Assembly: GCA_032209605.1 (NCBI GenBank)
Contig: JASFXZ010000009.1
Coordinates: 19,517,553-19,581,552, forward strand
Direction: 5' to 3'
DNA length: 64,000 nt
From: Mactromeris polynyma
Taxonomy: Eukaryota > Mollusca > Bivalvia > Venerida > Mactridae
Shown here piece by piece: positions 25,441 through 35,639 of this stretch. The position numbers were made by a program, and so were the translations under genes. The notes below the pieces were generated by a model. The model searched no databases. It saw nothing but the letters and a program-made list of their open reading frames with translations, and was not told the origin of the DNA. Position 1 is the first letter of the stretch. Every line of letters begins with the position of its first letter.

Positions 25441-25517
25441 CCGGCTAGACGAGGGATCGAACCCACGACCTTCGGATTCGTAGTCAGCAGCGTTAACCAC
25501 CGAGCCACAGGGCCACC
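25441..25517 (-). repeat. tRNA-Arg(ACG)-derived SINE head
   Basis: On the minus strand GGTGGCCCTGTGGCTCGGTG carries box A, CTGACTACGAATC the anticodon arm (loop CTACGAA, anticodon ACG, arginine) and GTGGGTTCGATCCC box B. The terminal GGCCCTG and CTAGCCGG ends do not form a proper acceptor stem, so a tRNA-Arg-derived SINE is preferred over a functional tRNA. Confidence 0.6.
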
Positions 25518-25599
25518 TTGCCTCTAAATATGGTTATTTATGTACGCGTTTGTGGTTATTCGCATTCTGATAGAAATAATTGTTGGGTTGTGTGCAGTG

Positions 25600-25860
25600 T
25601 GTGTGTTGTGGTATATGTAGTAGTTAATTGCTTTCAATGATTAGTTACTGCCTACTTGGTCAATGTATGACTATATGTTGGAAATCAATCATGATATTGC
25701 GGTTAAGTGCGAGGTTTACTCGATTTATACCCGAAGTATTTTTACTGATAGTTACAAAGCTGTAAATCGCTGTATGTTTGTTATTTCTATTTATGTTTTA
25801 GATTCCAACCAACAAAACTGTTCACTATTTTTGTTGTTTTATTTTCATATACAGTAGACA
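25600..25860. repeat. Interspersed repeat, partial copy shared with 35120-35340
   Basis: Both contain 'atgtt(g/a)gaaat(c/t)aat.atgat', 'gtattttactga(t/c)agtt(a/c)caaagctgtaaat(c/a)gctgtatg' and a 'tttatgtt' stretch in the same order and orientation. No coding potential is shared. Confidence 0.6.
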
Positions 25861-27010
25861 TTGTATTAAGAGACCACCCAAGGGACAGCCAAAAAGTGGT
25901 CGCTTAATAAAATGTAATCTTACTAGATACCGACTAGTTTAATACAAGTTAAGTACAAATGAATGTCCAACTGAACAATCAAAACGTATAATTACCATCC
26001 TCTTTCAATTCATAATTATATAATATGTTGTGAAACATGGCTCGTAAATTCCTAATGAGAACCCTGACTTCTATGTTGACGTCACATACCAAGATGTCTG
26101 GTATCCCCGGTTTACTTTGTCTGCTTCAGATATTTTTGACAGTTGTAAAAGTCGCCTTTTCAAAAGACTAGAACATACAACATGTGGCCTTGTGGAAAAT
26201 ACGTTAAATGAACACAGAAAGAATCTGTGATAAAATGTGACTTGATTCGAGATGTTGTAATTCAGAGAGACAATGGTTATACTGGATTTTCGGAACATAC
26301 GCACTCTTTTCAATTCGTATACGAGTATTTTTGAGAAGAAATAATACTGTATTTGTACTTGTTATGAATATGTTATTCATTGCTGTTTCTATAAGTTTGA
26401 CTACAATGGAAAGGAAAGAAATGAAATTACATTATTCGATCTCAATATTGCTTTTTGATATCAAGAACATTGGAAGTAAAATGTTATGTCAGTTTGAGTA
26501 AATGAGGGAAAGTATTGATAGTTTACTATATGTTTTGCTAGTGAATCATTTAAAACCAGCAGCATGCATACACTGTACATCAATTAAACATAGTATTACA
26601 TACTGTCTATACCGGTTGAACAAGTGTATGCTCTGCATGAATGGGAGTCATGATACTGAAACAATTCACGGCGTAAACCGTGCGTTGGATACAACAATAA
26701 TAAATGCAATTGTCATTATTTTCAATAATGTAACAGCAACACCATATTTGACATTTGAGATACAACAAATCAAACACTATTCTAATTCAGCATGACATTA
26801 TACATAAATTTGGAAAAATGGGTATCATAAGTTGAAAATACAGAAGTAATGGGAGAATTCAGTTTCAAAATTAGTGAAAAAGAGATCCGTCGCTCATGAA
26901 GCATTGCTTATTGTTCCATAATGTCTGGAATTTCATTGACATTTTCCGATTTCTAAATTATACTACAGATATTTTCTGTGTTCTGTGAAGCTTGCAAACA
27001 GTTAACATAA
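25861..27010. other. Intergenic, nothing recognised
   Basis: The piece at 25852-25920 (tacagtaga...ttaagagaccaccc) resembles the left half of the MITE at 43396. The 97-codon frame at 26502-26795 has no recognised domain. Confidence 0.4.
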
Positions 27011-27016
27011 CTGTAG

Positions 27017-27212
27017 TGATATTTTATTCAAATTTACTCAAACATTATTGATAGTTGCTATAACTATATATCTCACATGACTGTACTATTTTCCAAGTGA
27101 GTATACACAGCTATTGATATTTTATTTAAATTTACTCAAACATTATTGATAGTTGCTATAACTATATATCTCACATGACTGTACTATTTTCCAAGTGAGT
27201 ATACACAGCTAT
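27017..27212. repeat. 98-bp near-perfect tandem duplication
   Basis: Two copies (27017-27114 and 27115-27212) start tgatattttatt and end gtatacacagctat. They differ at about one base. The duplicated end is also the start of the satellite unit that follows. Confidence 0.85.
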
Positions 27213-28345
27213 TAGCTGTGAGTTCAGATGTGTATTCGCAAAAAACATTGCCAGAAGTTAGATGAGAGTTCGGATATGATGAAGCGAATACACAGCTATT
27301 AGTTGTTAGTTCAAATGTTTTTTTCGCATATCATGCGGCGATTACACAGCTAGTAGTTGTTAGTTTAGATGTTTATTCGAAAAAACATAGCCAGAAGTAA
27401 GATGGGTGTTCGGATATGATGGAATGAATACACAGCTATTAGTTGTTAGTTCAAATGTTTATTCGCAAATGATTCGGCGAATACACAGCTAGTAATTGCT
27501 AGTTCAGATGTCTATTCGAAAAATCATAGCCAGAGGTTAGATGTGAGTTCGGATATGATAAAATGAATACACAGCTATTAGTTGTGAGTTCGGATGTTTA
27601 TTCGCATATGATGCGTCGAATACACAGCTTTAGTTGTTAGTTCAGATGTCTATTCGAAAAAACATATCCAGAAGTGAGATGTTGGTTCGGATATGATGGA
27701 ATGTATACACAGCTATTAGCTGTGAGTTCAGAGGTTTATTCGCAAAAACATATCCAGAAGTGAGATGTTGGTTCGGATATGATGGAATGTATACACAGCT
27801 TTAGCTGTGAGTTCAGATGTCTATTCGAAAAAACATATCCAGAAGTGAGATGTTGGTTCGGATATGATGGAATGTATACACAGCTATTAGCTGTGAGTTC
27901 AGAGGTTTATTCGCAAAAACATATCCAGAAGTGAGATGTTGGTTCGGATATGATGGAATGTATACACAGCTTTAGCTGTGAGTTCAGATGTCTATTCGAA
28001 AAAACATATCCAGAAGTGAGATGTTGGTTCGGATATGATGGAATGTATACACAGCTATTAGCTGTGAGTTCAGAGGTTTATTCGCATAGGATGTAGCGAA
28101 TACACTAAGTTAGAAGTTGTTAGTTCAAATGTTTATTCGAAAAACATAGCCAGAAGTTAGATGTGAGTTCCGATATGATGGAATGAATACACAGCTATTA
28201 GTTGTTAGTTCAAATGTTTATTCGCATAATTATGATGTGGCGAATACACAGCGAATACACAGCTATTAGTTGTTAGTTCAAAGGCTTATTCGGAAAGAAA
28301 CATTGCCAGAAGTTAGTTAGATAGGAGTTCGGATATGATGGAAAA
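27205..28345. repeat. Satellite array of about 86-bp units with two hairpins each
   Basis: Full units are about 85-86 bp: tacacagctattagctgtga, then a ttcagaggtttattcgcaaa-type stretch, then catatccagaagtgagatg and ttcggatatgatggaatg. CACAGCT-att-AGCTGTG is an inverted repeat, and CATATCC with GGATATG about 20 bp later is a second one. In the best-conserved stretch (about 27690-28080) an 86-bp form (attagctgtg, ttcgcaaaa) alternates with an 85-bp form (tttagctgtg, ttcgaaaaa), making a roughly 171-bp higher-order unit repeated about 2.5 times. Shorter roughly 53-bp units (cgcatatgatgcggcgaata type) are interspersed. No coding frame is maintained. Confidence 0.85.
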
Positions 28346-28890
28346 AATGTAGAAGCTATGTTGGTGTGAATAGAACATTTGAGCTGCGCCAATTGTTAAA
28401 TATTATGTGAATTTTGATTTTAATGTGAAGTGTTACCTTTCAGACACCAACAAAGTTTTATGCCGTCATTATAAACATGCGCAATGTCATTATTCCAGAA
28501 CTACATGATGATTCATAATATTTTAAAGGTTGTGACCACTCTAGTCGCTGTATCCGGTACGCTCCCACACAGCGCTTTGATTCCACTACCGTTACATTCA
28601 CACGCTGATGTATTACCCAGTCCTGCGTTCAGTTACGGATTAACAGCAAGGGATGAATTTCTACAAATGTATCAAATGGTCACTGAGAAATCTGAAATTA
28701 GATAATGAACACATTGAATAAACAATCTACGAAAGAAATAGACACTTGCACGATTCAGAAAAGCTGAACATTTAAGTAAGAATTCAAACTTTCAACTCAA
28801 GTAACATGATCATGTCGATTAGGCATTCTAACTAGACTACATGTAACGTTGTCTTTCATCATTTGGTAAGTGGACTGTGCTTTCTTCCAT
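28346..28890. other. Intergenic; unrecognised short frame
   Basis: The frame at 28484-28705 plus encodes 73 residues, with a hydrophobic stretch after an internal Met (ILKVVTTLVAVSG). No homologue is recognised. The peptide SPAFSYG it contains also occurs in a frame at 51.5 kb, so it may be repeat-derived. Confidence 0.3.
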
Positions 28891-28894
28891 TTTG

Positions 28895-29002
28895 CACCGC
28901 GGCGTACAGATCTTTGGCTTGATGTCTGACACCGCGGCGTACAGAAATGTCTTTCACCGCGGTGTACAGTAGTTTGTTTACGTATTGCACCGCGGTGTAC
29001 AG
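28895..29002. repeat. Cluster of four CACCGCGGYGTACAG 15-mers
   Basis: Copies lie at 28895-28909, 28930-28944, 28955-28969 and 28988-29002, all in one orientation. The only varying position is C/T. The spacers (20, 10 and 18 bp) are unrelated in sequence. The core CCGCGG is palindromic and very GC-rich for this neighbourhood. Confidence 0.8.
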
Positions 29003-29009
29003 CACGCCA

Positions 29010-29650
29010 AATTGCAAACCTTCAAAACATCTATTGAGTGTTGACGGTAAAACAATGGTCATGTGTGAAGGGCTTGACCGTTTTCATAGATATATCCAAG
29101 TAGATTAACAGAGGCATTCGTTTCAGAGCAAACATCGCCAATTTTCTGTCGGTCTCTGGGTAATTTTTAAACTTTCTGAAAAAATCGTGTTCAGCTAAAC
29201 ATTACATGAAGATGGTACGGTTCGATCAAAAACGATTAGTAACCGTTAATTCCCAATTTCAAGCTGTTTTATTTCATACACACTTTATAATCGATGACGT
29301 CATATTTAAAAAGATCTGACCAAAAACAACTTCAAAATGTTTGAGTAAAATAATTCATAAGAATATCCTGTCTTCCGATTCAAAATAAAGCAAATATTAA
29401 ACAGTGTGTATTCGAAATATATTGCCTGAATTTCTTACATTTGAGATACACTTCCATTGAACACCATATGGTTTCGAGAAATATCAAAGATAAAAAATAC
29501 AAACATTATGGTTCTAATTAACAATGTAATTACACTTAATTCTGATAATTATGTGTGTTAATAAGTGTTCTCATCAAGTTGATATCGTAATGTGTCTATA
29601 ATTATCAGATTGTTTGTTTAAATGTCAATCAACACATATTAATCGATTAC
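29010..29650. other. Intergenic, nothing recognised
   Basis: AT-rich sequence up to the LINE copy 2. No gene. Confidence 0.4.
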
Positions 29651-29656
29651 GTTATC

Positions 29657-30424
29657 TGTAAAACGTTATCCATGGTTGTTCAATGTTAAACATATTCTGA
29701 TTAAATGTGGTCTTATAAATGTTTGGACAGAAGAAAATTTCCCAAATGCAAAATGGTTAAAGATGTCGGTTAAACAAAAATTACAGGACTTATTCTTAAA
29801 TAATTGGTATTCATTAGTTGAAAATTCAAGAAATAACACATTTTACAAAGTATTTAAGAAATCTTTCGGTATTGAACCTTATTTATCCAAACTACAACCG
29901 TCTTTATTATATAATTTCATCAAATTTAGAACAAGGAACCATCGCTTACCTATTGAAACGGGAAACTGGTCAAGAATTACAATTAATGAAAGAACTTGTA
30001 ACTCCTGTAGAAACAAAATTGGGGATGAATTTCATTATTTATTTGAATGCGAACAATTCTCTAATGATAGAAGACAGTTTATTAAACCATTCTTTTATCG
30101 ACGTCCAAACATGTTCAAGCTAGAAAAGTTAATGTGCACTAGCAACAAATCAGAATTTTTGAAACTTTGTAAATTTGTAAAAGTTATCCTACGAAATGTT
30201 AGAATGTAATATCTTTTTCATATTTAACTATTATTTTTTGACTAATGTACTTTGTGTCTATCTTTTTGAAATGTGAGAACAATCTTGAGTGTTTATAACT
30301 AATACTATACCTTGAATGTATATTGTAGCCTCGAAAAATATATTATATTGTCAATTGTAAATGCCTCATATTTGCATGTTGTGTACATGTATTGAGAGAA
30401 TAAAAGAGATGTTCTGTTCTGTTA
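29657..30424 (+). mobile_element. 5'-truncated LINE 3' end, copy 2 (reverse transcriptase C-terminus)
   Basis: The open frame reads in from about 29657 (PWLFNVKHILIKCGL) and ends at a TAA at 30209. It holds the region after the reverse-transcriptase core: a helical segment, FRTRNHRLPIETGNW, then CNSCRNKIGDEFHYLFEC with the C-C-H-C zinc-knuckle-like pattern, and a basic tail. The 3' UTR ends in gagatgttctgttctgtt, a short (TTCTG)n tail. It reaches about 270 bp further 5' than copy 1 and has the intact stop. From 29930 the two copies differ at only a handful of sites, indicating recent retrotransposition of the same family. The enzyme core is missing, so it is a dead-on-arrival insert. Confidence 0.88.
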
Positions 30425-30888
30425 TAAAATGAAATGAAATAGTATAGAGTCAAACGGTTTTCATTTTTAAAGTCTTAATTAATGTATGAGGCAACAGAAA
30501 TTGTGAAAACCTGAAAATCGCATTTTTGTTCATTAAGCCCCGTTTTCTTGGAGAACGTCCCATATATATTGGTCCCAGGTTTCAGCAACAAAATCGAACT
30601 CCAAATGATTTTTCTTTATGATATTTATACATAATGTTTTAACCGTTTATCGGATACATAGATCTAAGATAACCCGATGCTACATGTTAATGTGTTATAC
30701 CAGTTATCAATCGGTGATCATCTGAAAATTTACGATCACTTACGGAAACTACCGACAGACCAATTGACTGCTGACCAAAAGCCTCATCGATATCGATCTG
30801 CATCGACTGGATTTATCTGATAAGCGATATTGTTGGGTATGGTCCGCCATCTTGAATTCGCCGCGGTTTTTTGGCGTACACAGTTTCC
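30425..30888. other. Gap between two LINE pieces, nothing recognised
   Basis: No coding or repeat signal was noted. Confidence 0.4.
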
Positions 30889-30890
30889 AT

Positions 30891-32010
30891 TCAGTGAATA
30901 TATTGCACGTTTATCCGGTGATATGTTAACACGTGACTCTCCCGGCTCGTTCTATGAAGTAGGTCGTGTAATGGGTGTTCCAATGACAGTGTTATCCTAT
31001 AGTCCTCAAAAGATGGACATGACTGAGGCTCAGTCTGGGGTGATATCAGTTTTGGCGATGTCTCCTGGCTAGGGAGCCTCGAAGCAGTAGAAATGAGGCA
31101 GTTTTCTGTTTCTGTCTCTCCTTGTTTGCACTCTGAATCAGTAGAGTCTATATGAGGTCTTTTTACTTGTGTCTCGTCTAATGGAGATCTCGCTTTTTGT
31201 TTATTTCTATTCACTGATCCGAGGTTTTCATTATCTAATCCATTACATGTATATCTATTTGATGTCGTAAAATCTATAAGTTGATTTGTGATTTGGTATT
31301 GTCGCCTCCTTGGCATCGTGAATTGTGACATTGGTTGAACATTTCCTGTATTTGCAGACATTTCTCTTGAAGTTTGGTAATTGTTTTTATATATTACAGG
31401 TTGAGTCATATTGGTCACATGTTGATCAGTTGTTCCAGCGTACTGGTGGTTGGTTCGAGGATTTCCAAGCATATTGGAGTCAGGATCGTATAGCATGCCG
31501 TTTACATAAAGTTTATTACGAACAAGATTGCATTTGTTTGTTTTACTGGCCTTAAACTTCCGTAGAAATGGAAAAAGCTTCCTACGACGTTCTTCAATTT
31601 CTGGTGGATATTGCTCATTTATGTAATGTTGTTTTTTCTGTTTGTTTAAGTTTACACCAGCATTTCTAATTTTCTCTCTCTGTTTTGGCTCTGTGAACTT
31701 TGCAATAATTGCTCGTGGTTTCTTGCTATACGGGTCTCCAAGTCTGTGTACCCGGTCAAATTTGATTTCACTTGCGGTTATATTTCCGTCTGTGTTAATA
31801 GTTGGAGCGTTTTGCACGTGATCTTTAAGGAATGTGCGTAATACTGATTCACAATCTTCAGTTTTGGGACATTGCTTTCATAGATCTAGCAATTTATCTC
31901 GCATTTCAACGTTTTGTGTATCTAGTGCGGTGACTTTGTCTCTCAAATATTTATGTTCGTACTGGATGGTACTATGGATCTTGCAATTGTTTTCTTGAAT
32001 TGAAGTAACT
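30891..32010 (-). pseudogene. LINE ORF1 (L1-type ORF1p-like RNA-binding protein), broken
   Basis: The 308-codon minus-strand frame from 31817 contains IKFDRVHRLGDPYSKKPRAI, then AKFTEPKQREKIRNAG, NEQYPPEIEERRRKLFPFLR and NKLYVNGMLYD. This is the RRM-to-C-terminal-domain core of L1-type ORF1 proteins (transposase_22), nucleic-acid-binding proteins that package LINE RNA. A polar S/T/Q-rich tail of about 150 residues follows. The same frame continues upstream of 31817 to about 32005 with a heptad-like coiled-coil stretch (YEHKYLRDKVTALDTQNVEM) interrupted by one TGA. The usual segment between coiled coil and RRM appears partly deleted. No ORF2 follows on the minus strand, so this is an isolated fragment. 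It ends exactly where the fucosyltransferase duplicate begins. Confidence 0.8.
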
Positions 32011-32012
32011 TT

Positions 32013-33375
32013 GCACATGTGTTTAGACGGTAAATATGGCACACAATTTTAAACGCTTCATTGTATTCGCATTTGGAATAATATCAATCGTTTTCCAGTG
32101 TGGATATTTAATTAATTTAGGCTTGATTAAAAGTAGGCCTATGCTAAATATGTCGAATAAATACAATTCTCTTCTGGAAATGGAAACACTTAAACCATCC
32201 GAAGAATTGCTTCAAAGTGTTTTGTCGGGCGCTAATCAGTCCCACAAATGTTTCGATCTCTTTAGCAATAGGACTTATTTCTTAAACGTGGTAGAACTTT
32301 TATCTTCAAACAAGACCGGATCTTGTCGCCTGATAGCGCATGTTAGAGCCAGGGGAAGAGTCGGTAATCAAATGTTTCAAGTAGCTGCAGTGGTTGGTAT
32401 GGCTAGCCGTCTGGATATGATACCTGTTATAAACCTACAGCATAGCCCTATAGGAAAATATTTTAATTTTCCGAACACGGTTAACTCAGATGTCAGAGAT
32501 GTTGCTATGTGTAATGAAAAAGGTTATGCCACCTTTTCCGACTGTTCACATACGTATGAAAAGGATAAGTTACGAAATATAATGATGAGCGGGTTTCGAC
32601 AATCATGGAAATATTTCACCAATGCAACAACATACATAAGAAAAGTGTTCGCATTTAAAGAAAGATGTATTGAAGAAGCAGGGTTATTTTTCGCGAATAG
32701 TTCGGTGTCAGGTCACGATAATATTTGTATCCATGTTAGACGTCGTGACTTTTTGACTCCAAGAGAACGGGCGCATCGTACCTGATATTGAATTCTATCT
32801 AAAAGCAATGCAATTCTACAGACGTACACTGAAAGGAGTTCGATTTATTGTATTGAGCGATGACATTACGTGGTGCCGAAACAATATAAAAGAAAATGTG
32901 ACATTTAGTCCATATCGTGACCCCGGTATTGACTTGGCCATCATGAGTCTATGTGACCACGTGGTAGTGACAGCGGGGACGTTTGGTTGGTGGGGAGCCT
33001 GGCTTTCAAATGGAACGGTTGTCTATTTTCATGGCTTTCCTAAGAATGGAAGTAGAGTTTCTCGAGGTTTCGACTGGGATGACTATTATCCACAAAACTG
33101 GATCAGTCTTTGAGAACAAATAAGACTATAAACCTAACTGGATGTTAATCTTATGTTTATGCCTGACTTATTTTTGTGTATACATGTATTAAATTTGTTG
33201 AAAATAAACACACAACCTTTTTAATGTCATCAATGACTGCAGTTTATTAAACAACAAAAAATATTACTTTGAAGTTCTAGTAAATTTACACCACAAGTTA
33301 TGTAATGTTTCTGCTTAAATTCTCATTTACCTTTTTAAGGCGCATACCCCCCCCCCCCCCATTTGCTGGCTGGCG
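32013..33375 (+). repeat. Second copy of a duplicated segment carrying the fucosyltransferase
   Basis: Sequence similarity to 16461-17860 begins about 23 bp before the ATG and continues about 260 bp past the stop, including non-coding downstream sequence. That favours a DNA-level duplication rather than a retrocopy. The upstream edge coincides with the LINE ORF1 fragment. Confidence 0.7.
32036..33113 (+). pseudogene. Alpha-1,2-fucosyltransferase (GT11) paralogue, frameshifted
   Basis: The protein parallels the 16.48-kb gene along its length: short tail, membrane anchor (FIVFAFGIISIVF), GRVGNQMFQ, then the histidine-arginine motif, VLSDDITWC, TAGTFGWWGAW and a final PQNWISL. Two defects are visible. 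First, just after the motif an 8-nt deletion relative to copy 1 (near 32757-32765) shifts the frame, giving a stop at 32783-32785. The remaining 101 codons continue in another frame from about 32808 to 33113. Second, the invariant HVRRGD reads HVRRRD, replacing the glycine. It is also GG to AG in the last motif. AATAAA at 33203-33208 could be its polyadenylation signal. A sequencing error could mimic a frameshift, but an 8-nt gap plus a lost key residue makes decay more likely. Confidence 0.85.
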
Positions 33376-33379
33376 TGGG

Positions 33380-33680
33380 CATTGATGGGTATTCAGTGTC
33401 TCTCTAATATGGTAACATATTTCTGTCACTTAAATCATCGAGTTCACTGCTAACCGCTTAATTAATGCCATACTATTATGGTTATCTAATGAATATATGG
33501 GAAATGATACTTTTATAGTGACAACACAATCTATTATGATTCTTAATTAAGTAAATGACGACGTTCTTAGTTCGATCGCAGTTGCAAATGAACATATTCA
33601 AACTTGGCTAAAGAATTTACTGAAACATCTGAAAGAGACAAACAAAACTGTGCAACACGAGAGGCAGAAATAATTACACT
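33380..33680. other. Intergenic, nothing recognised
   Basis: A short poly-C tract lies just upstream (about 33347-33360). No gene. Confidence 0.4.
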
Positions 33681-33686
33681 ATGACG

Positions 33687-33836
33687 CATGTCACCTCTGT
33701 GCCACCGTACACAGAGGTGACATGTGTATGTTTTTATTTATCTTTTGCGACATACTAAGTCGTGCGCACGACTTAGTATCTCGTGCGCACGAGATAAATA
33801 AAAAAACATACACATGTCACCTCTGTGCCACCGTAC
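33687..33836. mobile_element. Nested palindromic (foldback MITE-like) element
   Basis: Four inverted structures are stacked. (1) CATGTCACCTCTGT (33687-33700) pairs with ACAGAGGTGACATG (33711-33724). (2) The arm 33711-33742 pairs with 33793-33825 across the centre. (3) A perfect 24-bp palindrome at 33754-33777 is centred on TCGTGCGCACGA. (4) A perfect 18-bp palindrome at 33778-33795 has the same CGTGCGCACG core. The string TGTCACCTCTGTGCCACCGTAC occurs directly at 33689 and again at 33815. There is no coding capacity. It may be a small foldback transposon or a solo terminal piece. Confidence 0.75.
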
Positions 33837-34079
33837 ATAGACACAGTATAGTCAGTTTAAATATAGTTCATCATTACCTATTATTGCATAAGTCGTGAAC
33901 TCACACATCCATGTTAATAAACTTGTTACATAGCGATTTATCTTATTAAAACAATATAAATGTTCGCGACTGGTACATCAAACCAAGAAAGTCTTCTTAA
34001 TTCCAACACCGGACAAGTCCCCGTGGTGATGAATAACAACACTACTTACTGTATAAATCTTGAAATACACTATACACAA

Positions 34080-34300
34080 TGTTAACCAATCTGCTTCAAT
34101 ATTACAAATATTTTTCGGTTGAAGAGAAATTGCCTTGGTGGTTAACGTAAGATTTGATTGGTTTACAAAACACTGATATGCAAATAGCAAAACCGTGTTA
34201 GTACGGCTGAGACTAAAAACTTCTAGACCTTGCCCCACGTACTACTCAGCTGATAAAAAAAGTCGGAAAACTAGTTATTTTCGAAAATTAGGAAAAATCA
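34080..34300. repeat. Partner of the 21140-21350 segment
   Basis: It holds ggtggttaacgtaagatttg, then attggtttac, a tatgcaaatag box and gtgttagtacggctgag in the same order as the partner. It may be a dispersed repeat or the far end of the fucosyltransferase duplication. Confidence 0.6.
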
Positions 34301-35119
34301 GAAAAACTAGGAACGGTGGAGAGACTGTATACTTTATGAATGGCACAAATTTAGGCGGGACGGTCAGACAAAAGCAAATCGATATGCTCACACACTGTCA
34401 CATGTTGTATATCTCAGTTTGTTCATTCTCAATAGTTTGTTTGCCTTCGTCTCATTTTTCATTTCTTAATTTAAGAATATCAATATCTGTGTGGTAAAAC
34501 CTCATGTTGTAAACATGGCCTCCCCTGTGATACGTTTTCTCTCATATATGACAAAAGATTAAATAAACTCTTCTCTCCTTCCTTTATTGACCTATAATCT
34601 TATCCAAAACCCGTCATCATTCAACTGAAATAAATTATTGTTTTGTGCAACACAATATGTATAACATTTATATGTGAAATCTGGGATGGCGTATCTTCCC
34701 ATGTGAAAATACTATCTTTCATGTAAGTAAGTAATAGGGAGAGAACACCGTTTGTATCCGGAAACGATATCAAACATAATATTCCCATGTGGAGACTTAT
34801 TCCGATAGATATTTGCCGTTACACCACTTGATCCGAAATGTTTTGTAGGCTGATGTTTCCCCATTCCAACTACACCCTTCCTTTCCATCTTCTTTCTACC
34901 AGCGCCCGTTTCTGTTTTGACAACATTGCATGCCTGTATACATCATTAATCGTCGGCGACAATTTTTATCGGGACACAGTTTTAAACGATATTTATTCTT
35001 CCTTTAATAGTACATTTACGTAGAGTCTGACGTTAATTTGCTTCTCCGTTTATTGATTTAAATTTTGTCACTTTTTGTCTAGTTATTTAATTTCGTTTTA
35101 CCTATTACCATTATTAAAG
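34301..35119. other. Intergenic, nothing recognised
   Basis: Short open frames only. Confidence 0.4.
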
Positions 35120-35632
35120 GTGAATAATGGTTGTGAGTTGCTGCTGCTTAGTCGGATGGTGTGTAGATCAATATGTTAGAAATTAATGATTAAGTGTTAG
35201 GTTAGCTAGCTGTTAAATCGATTTAAACCTCCAGTATTTTACTGACAGTTCCAAAGCTGTAAATAGCTGTATGGTTAGTATTTTTGTTGTGTTTTAAATT
35301 TATGTTAAATTTCTCTTTCCCCCTGTGCAATTGTTTCACTTTATAGTGTTCATATTATTTCCCCCCAATGTCGGCCCCATTGTTGCCGGCTGTCTTGACT
35401 TTTCCTGTGATATTTTCCATTCATTAATCTCCCCCGTTTATTCTCTTTAATTCTCCTAGTTATCCCTTATGGTCGGCCAGGCCATTCCTTGCGTCCCTAT
35501 TCCCTTACATATGTACCCTTGAGCCGCCTGAAATGCCTTATGTTTTATGGACTGTTGTTTCTGAGATCTGTGTGGAGAGGTAGCGGTACTGTCTTATGTA
35601 TGTGGCGATCCCTTTAGCAACTTATTCTCTCT
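35120..35632. repeat. Interspersed repeat, long copy (matches 25600-25860 and 46747-46960)
   Basis: The first half (35120-35340) matches 25600-25860. The second half (about 35390-35632) matches 46747-46960 through 'ttaattctcct(t)agtt.tcc', 'ggccattccttg', 'actgttgttt', 'ctgtgtggagaggt' and 'gcaacttattctctct'. The halves occur separately elsewhere, so this copy may represent the most complete element in the window. Confidence 0.65.
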
Positions 35633-35639
35633 CTCTTTT

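Noticed and set aside
25441..25517. Possible functional tRNA-Arg(ACG)
   Set aside because: The anticodon arm is convincing, but the acceptor stem is not complementary.
26502..26795. 97-codon plus-strand frame
   Set aside because: No family resemblance, splice context or codon signal. Probably chance.
27017..28345. Satellite array considered as a CRISPR array
   Set aside because: Units vary throughout, there are no unique spacers between constant repeats, and the genome is eukaryotic.
28895..29002. CCGCGG boxes considered as a CpG island or minisatellite
   Set aside because: The flanks are AT-rich, spacers are unequal (20, 10, 18 bp) and unrelated, so only the 15-mer itself is repeated.
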